A DNA stretch of 64,000 nt from Vibrio breoganii (GCF_001677275.1 NZ_CP016178.1:1240001-1304000); one strand, 5' to 3'. Shown: positions 54,469 to 63,231, counted from the stretch's first letter. Numbers and translations: made by a program. The notes: a model not told the origin generated them from the sequence alone.

Positions 54469-54514
54469 TTCCACTTATACAGTCGCCCCAAATACCACCA
54501 AGTGTAGGCTCGTC

Positions 54515-54539
54515 ATTGCCGAGGGCTCTTATCGGCAAT
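54515..54539. terminator. Hairpin downstream of ktrB, related in form to the repeats
   Basis: ATTGCCGA (54515-54522) pairs with TCGGCAAT (54532-54539) over a 9-base loop, the same stem and loop length as in the 117-bp repeats but with different paired bases. It lies about 120 bp beyond the ktrB stop and has no T-run. Confidence 0.55.
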
Positions 54540-54657
54540 CTTAGAGTTAGCGTATTCCTAAATTCCCATTAACAGCATGCGAGAACAACAGGATTCAGAC
54601 CATAGAGCCATAGCCCTCCCCACAACCTAGGGCCTAGGCCTCTAGAACCCTTTATAT

Positions 54658-56025
54658 CTACCCCGTAAACACCGGCTCTTCCGGATACCTAACCAACGTC
54701 TTCTCCGGTCTCGCTAACATGTAGGCCAAGGTCAAAGGTCCAATACGGCCGATGATCATCACTATTACCATAATTAACTTACCGGGCTCGGAGAGTTGGG
54801 CTGTTAAGCCTGCGCTAACACCTACTGTCGCAAATGCCGAAATCACTTCAAAGATAACCATCTTAAACGGCGCCTGCTCGGTAATCATCAATGCGAACAT
54901 GGCCAAGAATAGCAAGATGCCACTGACCACTATGATGGCCAGTGAGCGCACTATGATTTGTGAGCCTATGGTTCGATGAAATAGAACCACATCTTTCTTT
55001 TGTCGCAGGAAGCCCCATGTCGCCACAGCAGCCACTACGAAGGTAGACACTTTAATACCACCGCCTGTCGACGTTGAACCCGCACCCACCAGCATGAGTA
55101 GCATCATAAACAACATAGCAGGAGAGGTAAGCGAGGCGAGGTCAATACTGTTAAAGCCTGCAGTTCGAGCGGTTGCCGATTGGAAGAAGGCGGCTAGCCA
55201 TTGCTCTGAAGTGGAAAGGTGCCCTAGCGTTGCTGCGTTATGCCGCTCAAGTAACCAGAACATCAAAGTACCAACAATGAGAAGCGTTGGCGTACCCACT
55301 AGCATGATCTTAGTGTGCAGTTGAAGGTGCCTAAAGCCTTTGTGCAAGTTAGTCGATAGGTCGCCAACTACGGTAAAGCCTAGACCGCCCAAGATAAATA
55401 GCGCTGCTAGAGTGCTAATAATCACTGGGTCGCCAACAAAGCCTACCAAGCTGTCGGAAAATAAGGAGAAGCCAGCATTATTGAACGCAGATATAGAGTG
55501 AAATAACGCGTAGAACAGTCCAGTGCTCCATCCCATCTCAGGCACCCACCTAAAGCTAAGTACTAGGAACCCAACAAATTCGGCCACAAGTGCGAAGATA
55601 ATGATCTTCTTCACTAAGCCTCGTAAATTGATTCTGCGGTCTTGTCCAAGCGCTTCCTTTGCCAACGCTTGTTGTTGCAACGACAATCGCACACCAAACA
55701 TATACAGAAGTACAGCAGATAAGGTCATCTGCCCTAGACCGCCAATCTGCATCAGAATCATTAATAGGATTTTTCCGCTCAGCGTAAAATGCTGCCCGGT
55801 ATCTACCACACCGAGGCCCGTCACACTAATCGCGGATGTTGCCGTAAACAGAGCATCGGTCATCGACAGACCAGATACAGAAAAAACAGGGAGAGTGAGC
55901 AACACAGCAGAAGGAAGCAAGATCATCAAGAACGTAAGTACGATGATCCTAGGCTCTCCCCCTTTACCACCCTTTCGTTCTGGGCCAAGGGTATAGACTC
56001 GGCTTTGATGAATTCTTGGGATCAT
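54658..56025 (-). CDS. ktrB: Na+-dependent K+ uptake membrane subunit
   Basis: The 455-residue protein has the four-fold M1-P-M2 layout of the Trk/Ktr/HKT superfamily. The pore-loop filters are visible as TSAISVTGLGVVDT, SAFNNAGFSLFSD, TARTAGFNSIDL and SAFATVGVSAGL. It closely resembles KtrB of Vibrio alginolyticus. With KtrA it forms a Na+-coupled K+ importer used in osmotic adaptation. Its start overlaps the ktrA stop by 4 bp. Confidence 0.96.
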   Translation of the reverse strand: MIPRIHQSRVYTLGPERKGGKGGEPRIIVLTFLMILLPSAVLLTLPVFSVSGLSMTDALFTATSAISVTGLGVVDTGQHFTLSGKILLMILMQIGGLGQMTLSAVLLYMFGVRLSLQQQALAKEALGQDRRINLRGLVKKIIIFALVAEFVGFLVLSFRWVPEMGWSTGLFYALFHSISAFNNAGFSLFSDSLVGFVGDPVIISTLAALFILGGLGFTVVGDLSTNLHKGFRHLQLHTKIMLVGTPTLLIVGTLMFWLLERHNAATLGHLSTSEQWLAAFFQSATARTAGFNSIDLASLTSPAMLFMMLLMLVGAGSTSTGGGIKVSTFVVAAVATWGFLRQKKDVVLFHRTIGSQIIVRSLAIIVVSGILLFLAMFALMITEQAPFKMVIFEVISAFATVGVSAGLTAQLSEPGKLIMVIVMIIGRIGPLTLAYMLARPEKTLVRYPEEPVFTG

Positions 56026-56684
56026 AATGCGCGCAGATTTTGAGCAAGCTCGGCCTCAGGGCCGACTACGATAATGACATCACCTATCTCAAGGCTTTTC
56101 TCGAAGCTAGGTGAAGGGATGACCTCTGGGCCTCGTTTAAGAGCGATCACACTGACGCCCTCTTCACGGCACAAAGACATATCAGACAAGGATTTTCCGA
56201 GTAGATTTGAGCTGACCACGACCTCGGTCAACGCCAAGCCACTGCCAAGCGGGTGGAAGTCTTTAACTCGTTTATCGATCATCTGGTTGGCGATACGAAT
56301 GCCCATTTCCTTCTCAGGCATGATCACACGGTCGGCCCCAACCTTGGTTAAGATCTTGGCATGAAATTTATCGTTGGCCTTAACCCAAACGGTCTTACAG
56401 TGCGCTTCTTTGAGTACCAAAGTGGTTAAGATGCTGGCATTGATATCGCTACCGATTGCCACCATCACCATGTCATATTCTTCCAGCTTTAACTCAGCAA
56501 CCGTTTCTTCTTGTGTACAGTTTGCCACTATCACTTCGGTGGAAAACTCGATGGCGCTCTTTACCCGCTCTTCATTCAGATCGACAGCTAGCACTTGTGC
56601 TCCTGCTCGGCTTAATTCTTGGCACACTGATAAGCCGAATCGACCCAGTCCTATCACGGCATACTGCTTTTTCGCTGATCTCAT
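56022..56684 (-). CDS. ktrA: K+ uptake regulatory subunit (RCK/KTN)
   Basis: This 220-residue protein has an N-terminal Rossmann RCK domain (YAVIGLGRFGLSVCQELSRAGAQVLAVD, with the G-x-G-x-x-G nucleotide loop and terminal Asp) and a C-terminal TrkA-C domain (about 140-218). An octameric ring of KtrA binds ATP/ADP and gates KtrB on the cytoplasmic face. It is the first gene of the two-gene operon. Confidence 0.96.
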   Translation of the reverse strand: MRSAKKQYAVIGLGRFGLSVCQELSRAGAQVLAVDLNEERVKSAIEFSTEVIVANCTQEETVAELKLEEYDMVMVAIGSDINASILTTLVLKEAHCKTVWVKANDKFHAKILTKVGADRVIMPEKEMGIRIANQMIDKRVKDFHPLGSGLALTEVVVSSNLLGKSLSDMSLCREEGVSVIALKRGPEVIPSPSFEKSLEIGDVIIVVGPEAELAQNLRAL

Positions 56685-56844
56685 TTACTTCCTCCAATGA
56701 CAGTATTTTGGCCAAACAAAAACTGTTGCGATTTGAAGTATAGTAAACATCTGATTTACATAACGAAATATCGAAAAATTAAAAGATAGTTATCGAAGTT
56801 AGAAGATAAAAGGAGAAGGTATTTACAGTGTAAAGAAGAAAGAA

Positions 56845-56868
56845 CCCCTGCCTATAAATTAGCAGGGG
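56845..56868 (-). terminator. Terminator of the exonuclease gene
   Basis: CCCCTGC (56845-56851) pairs with GCAGGGG (56862-56868). On the minus strand it is followed by a T-rich tract (TTCTTTCTTC). Confidence 0.8.
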
Positions 56869-56886
56869 GATAATGTCTGCCTAGAA

Positions 56887-57516
56887 TCAAGCTCTCGCTA
56901 GCCTTACCTGCTTGCTAATTAAAGAACTCAAAGCACTCTTGCTTGTTTTTGATATTTTTTGCATAAAAGAAAAATCAGGATCAACAATACCACTGGATTG
57001 TAGGTCTTGTAGCATGACCATCCAAAGCTTTGCTGTCATCTCTGAGTCCGCTAACGCGCGGTGAAAGACGCCATCGTGGTCAATCTTCTTATAGCGAACC
57101 AAGTCACCCAATTTATGGGTCGGCGCATCTTGATACAGACGTCTTGCGATCAACATAGAGCAGGCAAATTGTCCTTGGTACTCAATGCCTAAAGGGGAGT
57201 ATTCTGCGTCCAAAAAGCGTTTATCAAAAGAGGCGTTATGCGCCACCATGTTGCTCGCTCCAACAAATGAGGCAAACTCACGCATCACTTCGCCACAATT
57301 TGGCGCAGTGCGAAGCATGTTGTTGGTGATGCCAGTGTACCTCTCAATAAAAGAGCTGACTCGAAAGCCTGGATTCATAAGCTGCTGAAAGGTATCCACA
57401 ACCTCACCATTGACCAGTTTAACGGCACCGATTTCAATAGCACGGTCGCCCATATTAGGAGACAGGCCAGTGGTTTCAAAGTCGAGAACAACAACAGATT
57501 TTGCAGAAGAGGGCAT
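56887..57516 (-). CDS. 3'-5' exonuclease, DnaQ/epsilon-like
   Basis: The 209-residue DEDDh exonuclease has motif I VVVLDFETTGLSPNMGDRAIEIGAV, motif II MVAHNASFDKRFLDAE, and motif III GVFHRALADSEMTAKLW with the catalytic His-x4-Asp. It lacks the beta-clamp-binding and polymerase-binding tail of DnaQ, so it is a stand-alone proofreading or RNase T-like enzyme. It is monocistronic and divergent from the aminopeptidase-like gene. Confidence 0.93.
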   Translation of the reverse strand: MPSSAKSVVVLDFETTGLSPNMGDRAIEIGAVKLVNGEVVDTFQQLMNPGFRVSSFIERYTGITNNMLRTAPNCGEVMREFASFVGASNMVAHNASFDKRFLDAEYSPLGIEYQGQFACSMLIARRLYQDAPTHKLGDLVRYKKIDHDGVFHRALADSEMTAKLWMVMLQDLQSSGIVDPDFSFMQKISKTSKSALSSLISKQVRLARA

Positions 57517-57647
57517 AAATACTCTGGAATATAGGATGAAAACGGCAACATTCTAACACGATAAATCAGCAGTTTCTGCGGGCTATTGCTTGGCAAACGC
57601 ATTAGCGATCAGTAGGGTAGAAACAAAATCAAAACCAAGGAAAATCA

Positions 57648-58958
57648 ATGCACGTAGAAGCAGTACAGGGACATACCTTTATCAACGATGGGTGTTGCTA
57701 TCAGAATCACACCTTTGAAGCACCGCTTAACTACAGCGACCCACAGTCTGCAAAGCTATCAATCTTTGCCAGAGAGGTTCGCTTAGTTGGTGATGAAAAC
57801 AGCGCTAAGCCTTGGTTGCTATTCTTTCAGGGTGGACCTGGTTTCCCTTCGCCACGACCGAACGGTCACTCTGGCTGGTTAAAAGCCGCCCTACAGCGAT
57901 ACCGCGTTCTGCTACTCGACCAACGTGGCACTGGACACAGCAACGTTATCACTCACCAAACCATGGCACACCTTAGCAGTGCTGAACAAGCTGAGTACCT
58001 GACTCATTTTCGAGCCGACAATATAGTGCGTGATGCCGAAACCATCCGCGAAAAACTCGGCATTGAGAAATGGGCAACGCTAGGGCAAAGCTATGGCGGC
58101 TTTTGTACACTTGCCTATCTTTCGCTATTTCCAGATAGCCTACTACAGTGCTATGTCACTGGAGGGATCCCCTCTATAGATAGACCTATCGACGATGTCT
58201 ACAAAGCAACATTCAAACGTACTGAGCAAAAAAATAAGGCGTTCTTTAGACAGTTCCCATCGGCACAGCAGCTTTGTCAAAAAATTGCTGACCACCTTGT
58301 TAACAACGAAGAGTGTCTACCTAACGGACAAAGATTTACCGTCGAGCAATTCCAGCAGATAGGTATCAACTTTGGTATGAGTGATACCTTTTTACCTACC
58401 TACTACCTGTTAGAAAATGCATTCGTTGACGTTAATGGCACAGAAAAGCTGAGCTATGAGTTCTTGAACGCCATGCTTTCTGAGCAAGGGTTTCAAACCA
58501 ACCCTATCTACGCCATTTTGCATGAATCCATCTATTGCCAAGGCGCTTCTTCACAATGGAGTGCTCATCGAGTTCGCCAACAGAATGAGCAGTTCAACTA
58601 CCAACAAGGTCAGCCCTTCTATTTTACAGGCGAGATGACCTTCCCTTGGATGTTTGAGCAATATGCCAATCTCAAGCCACTTCAAGGCGCAGCTACCCTG
58701 CTTGCTGAGAAAAGCGACTGGGGAGACCTATACAACCCAGAAGTGCTATCAAGCAACAAGGTTCCTCTAAGCTGCGCAGTTTATGCCGACGATATGTTCG
58801 TTGAGATGGCACTAAGCTGTGAGACGCTCAGCAAGATACCGAACTCTCAAGCATGGATAACCAATGAGTACGAACACAACGGCATACGTGCTGATGGTGA
58901 GCGTGTACTAGAAAGGTTATTTGCGATAGGAGATCAAACTGCGGCAACGTTAGTTTGA
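57648..58958 (+). CDS. Alpha/beta hydrolase, prolyl aminopeptidase-like (S33 family)
   Basis: The 436-residue protein has ATG 57648 behind AAGGA. The S33 fold is visible in LLFFQGGPGFPSPRPNG (oxyanion loop), LLLDQRGTGHSNV, the nucleophile elbow ATLGQSYGGFCTLAYL, the Asp in AVYADDMFVE, and the His in TNEYEHNGIRADG. It resembles the larger Aeromonas-type proline iminopeptidases, with an inserted cap (about 190-350). It cleaves N-terminal proline from peptides. It is cytosolic, with no signal peptide. Confidence 0.92.
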   Translation: MHVEAVQGHTFINDGCCYQNHTFEAPLNYSDPQSAKLSIFAREVRLVGDENSAKPWLLFFQGGPGFPSPRPNGHSGWLKAALQRYRVLLLDQRGTGHSNVITHQTMAHLSSAEQAEYLTHFRADNIVRDAETIREKLGIEKWATLGQSYGGFCTLAYLSLFPDSLLQCYVTGGIPSIDRPIDDVYKATFKRTEQKNKAFFRQFPSAQQLCQKIADHLVNNEECLPNGQRFTVEQFQQIGINFGMSDTFLPTYYLLENAFVDVNGTEKLSYEFLNAMLSEQGFQTNPIYAILHESIYCQGASSQWSAHRVRQQNEQFNYQQGQPFYFTGEMTFPWMFEQYANLKPLQGAATLLAEKSDWGDLYNPEVLSSNKVPLSCAVYADDMFVEMALSCETLSKIPNSQAWITNEYEHNGIRADGERVLERLFAIGDQTAATLV

Positions 58959-58965
58959 TTATAAG

Positions 58966-59142
58966 AACCTAGATCCTAGGTTCTGGGTTCTGGGTTCTGG
59001 GTTCTGGGTTCTAGGTTCTAGGTTCTAGGTTCTAGGTTCTAGGTTCTAGGTTCTAGGTTCTAGGTTCTAGGTTCTAGGTTCTAGGTTCTAGGGTCTAGGT
59101 TCTAGGTTCTAGGTTCTAGGTTCTAGGTTCTAGGGTCTAGGG
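58966..59142. repeat. Heptamer tandem array (TTCTAGG)n
   Basis: About 24 copies of a 7-bp unit occur, with TTCTGGG variants at the left, TTCTAGG through the middle, and GTCTAGG variants near the right end. The IS3 element is inserted at its right end, and a short remnant (GGGTCTAGGG) continues after the element at 60394-60403. Confidence 0.96.
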
Positions 59143-59174
59143 TGATATGACCCCGTAAAAGTAGACACGGGGTT

Positions 59175-60038
59175 TTATTTTACTAGTTCGAAATCATTGG
59201 GACTAACTCCACCGAGTGTCCCATGTTTTCTTACTGAATTATAATAATTAACGATATAAAGTCGACTTTGAGTGATCATTTGCTGGCGAGATATCTCTCC
59301 AACGTTACTCATCCACTCTTTTTTGTACTGTGCAAAGAAGCTCTCTGCACACGCATTATCCCAGCAATTTCCTTTCCTAGACATACTCACGGTAATGTTC
59401 CGTTTGTGATGCCAAAGCAATGTATTCTCAGCCGTATATTGGGTTCCTTGATCTGAATGAAATAGTAATTTGTCACCGTCCGGCTTTCTGAGCTTCCACG
59501 CTCGATTTAGTGTCTTTATGACTAAGTCAGCATTGTTTATTTTGCTCGTTCCCCAACCAACAACTTTTCTTGAGTACAAATCAAGAATTACACACAAGTA
59601 TTGCCAACCATCCCGGCACCTAACCTGAGTAATATCGGATACCCAAACACGATTAGGGTCAGCGACTTTAAACTCTCGATTCAGCAGATTAAAAGCGTTA
59701 ATGGTATTTGATTTACTTACTGCGCGACCAAAGCTGCGTTTACAAGCCCGAGAACGATAGCCCATAGCTTGCAGTAAGCGTTGGACCCTCGCTTTGCTGC
59801 ACACAAAGCTGTTTTCAATCGCAAATTTCCAAAGCTTCCGATAACCAGGAATACAGTGCTGCTCGTCGCTGGTAGCCTTGAGAAAATCAGATAATGTACG
59901 ATTCTCTACAGACCGTTCACTAAGTTCACTGTTCAACCACTTATAATACCCTGAACGAGAGACTTCAAAGAGATGGCAAAGCCACTTAATCGGTCGCTTG
60001 GCACTATGGTGCTTAGCTATAAACTCAAACTTTATTCT
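59175..60038 (-). CDS. IS3-family transposase OrfB (DDE integrase), made by -1 frameshift
   Basis: The orfB frame runs from 60038, inside the end of orfA, to 59175, although its first ATG is at 59936. The part before that ATG still matches the family (KRIKFEFIAKHHSAKRPIKW, FEVSRSGYYKWL), so translation by frameshift from orfA is likely. The catalytic residues are in WVSDITQ (Asp), LFHSDQGTQYTAEN (Asp) and ACAESFFAQYKKEW (Glu). The C-terminal YYNSVRKHGTLGGVSPNDFE is typical. No inactivating mutation is seen. Confidence 0.92.
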   Translation of the reverse strand, partial: RIKFEFIAKHHSAKRPIKWLCHLFEVSRSGYYKWLNSELSERSVENRTLSDFLKATSDEQHCIPGYRKLWKFAIENSFVCSKARVQRLLQAMGYRSRACKRSFGRAVSKSNTINAFNLLNREFKVADPNRVWVSDITQVRCRDGWQYLCVILDLYSRKVVGWGTSKINNADLVIKTLNRAWKLRKPDGDKLLFHSDQGTQYTAENTLLWHHKRNITVSMSRKGNCWDNACAESFFAQYKKEWMSNVGEISRQQMITQSRLYIVNYYNSVRKHGTLGGVSPNDFELVK

Positions 60039-60346
60039 TTTCGGCTGTCGAAGTAGGCCTTCGCCTTTTTTAGCATGTCATTCTCCATTTCAGCCCTTTC
60101 AAGCTGCTTTTTAAGACGAGCGACTTCTCGCTCTAGCTCAGCTAAAGAATGCTCTGGACCTTCGTTCTTAATTGGGTTTGAAGTTTGCTTAGATGATGTC
60201 AATTTGCGCCTCCATTTACTCAAAAGCCTAGGATGAATACCTAATGACTTAGCGACTGAGTTTACTGTATCTGGAGACTCTAGTGATTTTTGAACTGCGT
60301 TTCTTTTAAACTCGTTTGAAAATACTCGTCTTTGTTTTACTTGCAT
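60032..60346 (-). CDS. IS3-family OrfA (helix-turn-helix protein)
   Basis: The 104-residue protein has an N-terminal HTH (RRVFSNEFKRNAVQKSLESPDTVNSVAKSLGIHPRLLSKWRRKL) and a C-terminal leucine-zipper-like helix (LAELEREVARLKKQLERAEMENDMLKKA). It ends at 60032. An A-AAA-G slippery site at 60037-60041 in its last codons is the likely -1 frameshift point giving the OrfAB transposase. OrfA alone usually regulates transposition. Confidence 0.93.
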   Translation of the reverse strand: MQVKQRRVFSNEFKRNAVQKSLESPDTVNSVAKSLGIHPRLLSKWRRKLTSSKQTSNPIKNEGPEHSLAELEREVARLKKQLERAEMENDMLKKAKAYFDSRKE

Positions 60347-60586
60347 GACACCTAATCCTTAAATTAGGTGTCTACTTTATTGAGGTCGTATCAGGGTCTA
60401 GGGCCTGCTCCATCTTGATATAAAGTAATACAAATTGTCGTTAAACTGCGCCTAATTGCTGTAAACTCCTTTCATTGTGATGCCTACTGGGTCACGCTAT
60501 TCACTCATAATTAGTGATAAAGTTTGCCCTTGAAGCACGTTAAACCCTACCATTTAAGCGAATCCATTACCTTGTAGAACTATTCA

Positions 60587-60886
60587 ATGGCCTACGCATC
60601 AAAGCGTTTTCTTCTATTAAGCCGACTTCAACAAGATGAAGCTAAAAAGCGTCGTCTGTTTATAGAGAAATACTTAACAGAGACTGAGCCCCACCTTTTC
60701 TTGGAAACCGAGAGTTGGGAGCAGTTTTGCCATCAGCATTGCGCGGCTATGCAATTAGATAAACCAGCGCGAGAGGAGTTTGCCAAATGGTGCTTCGACT
60801 TTAAGATGTGGCAAGGTGATCTGTTCGTGCTTGCACCGCAACGCGTCAATGAAGAACACGCGGTTAATAGTCGAGTTAACTATTAA
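60587..60886 (+). CDS. Hypothetical small cytosolic protein
   Basis: The 99-residue frame starts MAYASKRFLLLSRLQQDEAKKRRLFIEKYLTE and is rich in charged and aromatic residues, with two CxH/H-x-C groupings (FCHQHCAAM). There is no signal peptide or membrane helix. No strong ribosome binding site precedes ATG 60587. No family was recognised. Codon use looks normal for the window. It is a plausible conserved hypothetical gene beside the IS element. Confidence 0.5.
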   Translation: MAYASKRFLLLSRLQQDEAKKRRLFIEKYLTETEPHLFLETESWEQFCHQHCAAMQLDKPAREEFAKWCFDFKMWQGDLFVLAPQRVNEEHAVNSRVNY

Positions 60887-61238
60887 GGTTAAACTATGAG
60901 TATCTATTTTATTTAATGAGATGACAATATAATAAGTCGCAGCATAAAAGATCACAAAATAACAGGAACACTAATATAAGTTATGTTCCGGTTAAATTAA
61001 TAAATACGATTAAATCGTTATCTACCGCGATAAACCAACAAGAGACACAACATAAAAGACAAGCAAAAACAGACAGTTAAATTAACAACCAAGAAATAAG
61101 GCCTACTTTTACTAATAGTGAGATTATCGCTTAATAAGATTACTTTCCATTTTTAGATATTATATAAAACCAATTTCATGGCTATTATCACTTCCATCGA
61201 AAAGAACTTAATTAAATATTTACCGGGATGGATAAATC
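60887..61238. other. AT-rich intergenic region
   Basis: This spacer of about 350 bp, very AT-rich, lies upstream of the VC2662-like gene. It contains no recognisable gene, terminator or palindrome and presumably holds that gene's promoter and 5' UTR. Confidence 0.5.
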
Positions 61239-61796
61239 ATGAAAAAATTACTAATCGCTACTGCTATCGCTGCAACCATGGCTTCTTCTTTTGCATCGGC
61301 ACAAACTCCTGTCATGTTTTCAACGATCGACATGAACGCACCACAAGATAGCTCAGTGCAAGGTGTGCGACTTTCAGTACTGCACGGTAAAACCTCAGAA
61401 GTTAAAGGTGTTGATATCTCTCTATTAGGTATGTCAGAAACAGACCGTACTACTGGCTTGAACCTTAACCTATGGTTTGGTGCAAACAAGGTAAACCAAG
61501 AAATGAAAGGTCTCTCTTGGGGTTGGTTCAACTGGAACACAGGTAAGGCAACCGGTGTTAACTTAGGTCTAGCAAACATTACACACGATGTAGAAGGCTT
61601 AAACTGGTCAGCAGTGAACTACTCAGATGGCCAAACCATGGCAGATGTAGGTCTAGTAAGCCTATCTAATAAATCCAATATCCAAGTGGGTATCTTCAAC
61701 AAAACCAAAAGCATCGATGGTGTTCAAATCGGCCTAATTAACTGTGCCGATAATGGTTTCTTCAAATGCTTCCCTATCGTGAACTTCGCGAAATAA
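61239..61796 (+). CDS. VC2662-family exported surface protein
   Basis: The 185-residue protein has a Sec signal peptide (MKKLLIATAIAATMASSFASA followed by QTPV). The mature part consists of ~20-residue turns of a repeat with G-x-N/D-x-x-L and Gly-Trp-Phe-Asn patterns: VQGVRLSVLHG, VKGVDISLLGMSE, ATGVNLGLANIT, VEGLNWSAVNYSD, and IDGVQIGLINCADNGFFKCFP. This matches the Vibrio VC2662 family from memory and the wider LA_2272-type surface repeats, probably a beta-solenoid or barrel-like sheet. Function is unknown. It is monocistronic, followed by a strong terminator. Confidence 0.85.
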   Translation: MKKLLIATAIAATMASSFASAQTPVMFSTIDMNAPQDSSVQGVRLSVLHGKTSEVKGVDISLLGMSETDRTTGLNLNLWFGANKVNQEMKGLSWGWFNWNTGKATGVNLGLANITHDVEGLNWSAVNYSDGQTMADVGLVSLSNKSNIQVGIFNKTKSIDGVQIGLINCADNGFFKCFPIVNFAK

Positions 61797-61812
61797 AGCA
61801 CTAACTACGAGT

Positions 61813-61852
61813 AGTTCTGAGATGTTTGCCTAGCTCATCTCAGAACTTTCTC
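61813..61852 (+). terminator. Rho-independent terminator after VC2662-like gene
   Basis: A perfect 12-bp stem pairs AGTTCTGAGATG (61813-61824) with CATCTCAGAACT (61836-61847), followed by TTCTCTT. Confidence 0.9.
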
Positions 61853-62023
61853 TTGATCCTATTAAATTTCGCAGCTTCCGAGCATAATCCTTTCACTGAA
61901 ATATCTCGCCAATTTCTTCAATGTTTCTTTGGTTTTATCCTAATTTATCGTTGTAAAAGAAAGATTTATCTACAACACTTATCATGATTACACTCACCTC
62001 TGGGTCACAACAAGGAAGATAAC

Positions 62024-62308
62024 ATGAAGATATTGACTGCCGGTACGCTAGCAATTGGCTTAACACTCTCTTTCAATACCATGGCAACCAATGCCCTAGA
62101 CTCTTTGAGTATTGAGTCAATCAAGCAAAACATGACTACAGAACAAATTCAGAGCGTATTGGACGACTGGAAAGCCGAACAACTCTCTTTGGTTGAACAA
62201 AAAGTTGAGGCGATGTCAGACACTGCCCCTTATATTGAACGAAAAAAGTATGTGCTGCTGCGTATTGACCAGGAATATAACAACTTGAACAAGGCATTAG
62301 GCCTATAA
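62024..62308 (+). CDS. Small exported protein, unknown
   Basis: The 94-residue frame starts at ATG 62024 and has a Sec signal peptide (MKILTAGTLAIGLTLSFNTMA followed by TN). The ~73-residue mature part appears all-helical and polar (ESIKQNMTTEQIQSVLDDWKAEQLSLVEQKVEAM). It has no cysteines, and no family was recognised. The predicted helices could make a small coiled coil in the periplasm. It lies alone between the VC2662-like gene and the convergent lipoprotein gene. Confidence 0.7.
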   Translation: MKILTAGTLAIGLTLSFNTMATNALDSLSIESIKQNMTTEQIQSVLDDWKAEQLSLVEQKVEAMSDTAPYIERKKYVLLRIDQEYNNLNKALGL

Positions 62309-62385
62309 AAAATGCCACACCCTAGGTGTGACATCTCTGTTGTCTAATCTCTGTGCATCACTAGCTGTTAGAAGACGGCTAGTGA

Positions 62386-63177
62386 TTACTGATTTTGTTG
62401 CAAGGCCTTGGCAAAGGCTTCGTCAGCACCCTCAATACCATAGAACTTAGCCTCATCTCGTATGCGTAGCGCTTCTTCTATATCACCTTCACTCACGTAT
62501 TTGTTAATTTCGCTAAAGTAATAGTCTGCTGATTTGGCTCTCTCTTGACGCTCTTGCTTTGCCTCTTCACTGTCTAACACGACGGAATCAAGAGTTATGC
62601 TAATCTCACCATACTCCGAGTGCTTAACTTCTATATCATTGATATCCAGCACTTCATCCCTCATCTCTGCCTTCAAGCGGGCCGGATGAATGGCATGGCT
62701 ATAGGACTGAAGATTCTCGGGTGTGGTGTAGAGAACCATGTGAGAAAACTCTCTGTGTTCAATGCTGTTGACTTCAAACTTGTAGGTGAGCGCGTCCCCC
62801 TTGTAGGTATCTGGTCGTTGATACTCAAACTCAGCAAAATCTACCGATTCAACGGGCTTCCATTCATCGTCCAAAAAGACAATATTGGGAGCAAAAACAC
62901 TCTTGTTTATTTCACTACTGATTGAAATAGAAAACCCTGATTCACTCTTAGGCAGATTTACTCCGATAACAGGGCTATTAATCGTTTCATTGGATAATCT
63001 CTGTGTACTCGAGGTTACATCAAACTCATATTTACCTAGCTTACTTATATCTGTAAAAGTAATCTCTGAGAGTTGTGAGTGACTTTCAAAGTTTTCTTGT
63101 TCCAGAACCTCCGTTGTTTGACATCCTAATGCTAGCAGGCCAAATAAAAACGCAGTTCCTTTAAATATCTTATTCAT
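62386..63177 (-). CDS. MalM-like / unknown lipoprotein upstream-oriented beside the LamB porin
   Basis: The ATG at 63177 gives 263 residues. MNKIFKGTAFLFGLLALGC is a lipoprotein signal with lipobox LALGC and Cys19. A beta-rich domain follows (GKYEFDVTSSTQRLSNETINSPVIGVNLPKSESGFSISISS, then YTTPENLQSYSHAIHPARLKAEMRDE). A C-terminal helical tail (about 215-263) contains EINKYVSEGDIEEALRIRDEAKFYG. Layout and its place directly after a LamB-type porin gene recall MalM, the periplasmic protein of the maltose regulon that follows lamB. Sequence similarity was judged only by eye, so the MalM name is tentative. Confidence 0.6.
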   Translation of the reverse strand: MNKIFKGTAFLFGLLALGCQTTEVLEQENFESHSQLSEITFTDISKLGKYEFDVTSSTQRLSNETINSPVIGVNLPKSESGFSISISSEINKSVFAPNIVFLDDEWKPVESVDFAEFEYQRPDTYKGDALTYKFEVNSIEHREFSHMVLYTTPENLQSYSHAIHPARLKAEMRDEVLDINDIEVKHSEYGEISITLDSVVLDSEEAKQERQERAKSADYYFSEINKYVSEGDIEEALRIRDEAKFYGIEGADEAFAKALQQNQ

Positions 63178-63191
63178 AAAAATTACCAGAG

Positions 63192-63231
63192 CAAAAAACA
63201 ACAAAGTCCACAATGCGAAACATCGTGGACT
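63192..63231 (-). terminator. Terminator after the porin gene
   Basis: AGTCCAC (63205-63211) pairs with GTGGACT (63225-63231), with further pairing inside the loop. On the minus strand it is followed by TTGTTGTTTTTT. It separates the porin from the downstream lipoprotein gene. Confidence 0.75.

Larger units (their letters stand above)
59143..60393 (-). mobile_element. IS3-family insertion sequence, complete
   Basis: The 1251-bp element has imperfect terminal inverted repeats of 26 bp (21 matches). The left end starts TGATATGACCCC and both arms end AAAGTAGACAC; the right end on the minus strand starts TGATACGACCTC. It carries orfA and orfB in -1 relation. The flanks are GGG on both sides, consistent with a 3-bp target duplication, but the heptamer array makes the exact duplication ambiguous. 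It looks intact and recently active. Confidence 0.93.

Noticed and set aside
53849..54538. 229-codon minus-strand open frame with repeated peptide blocks (RFPIKHLGNDEE type)
   Set aside because: It arises because the 117-bp repeat unit is a multiple of three and lacks stops on this strand. It overlaps the end of rbsR, has no ribosome binding site and no plausible domain.
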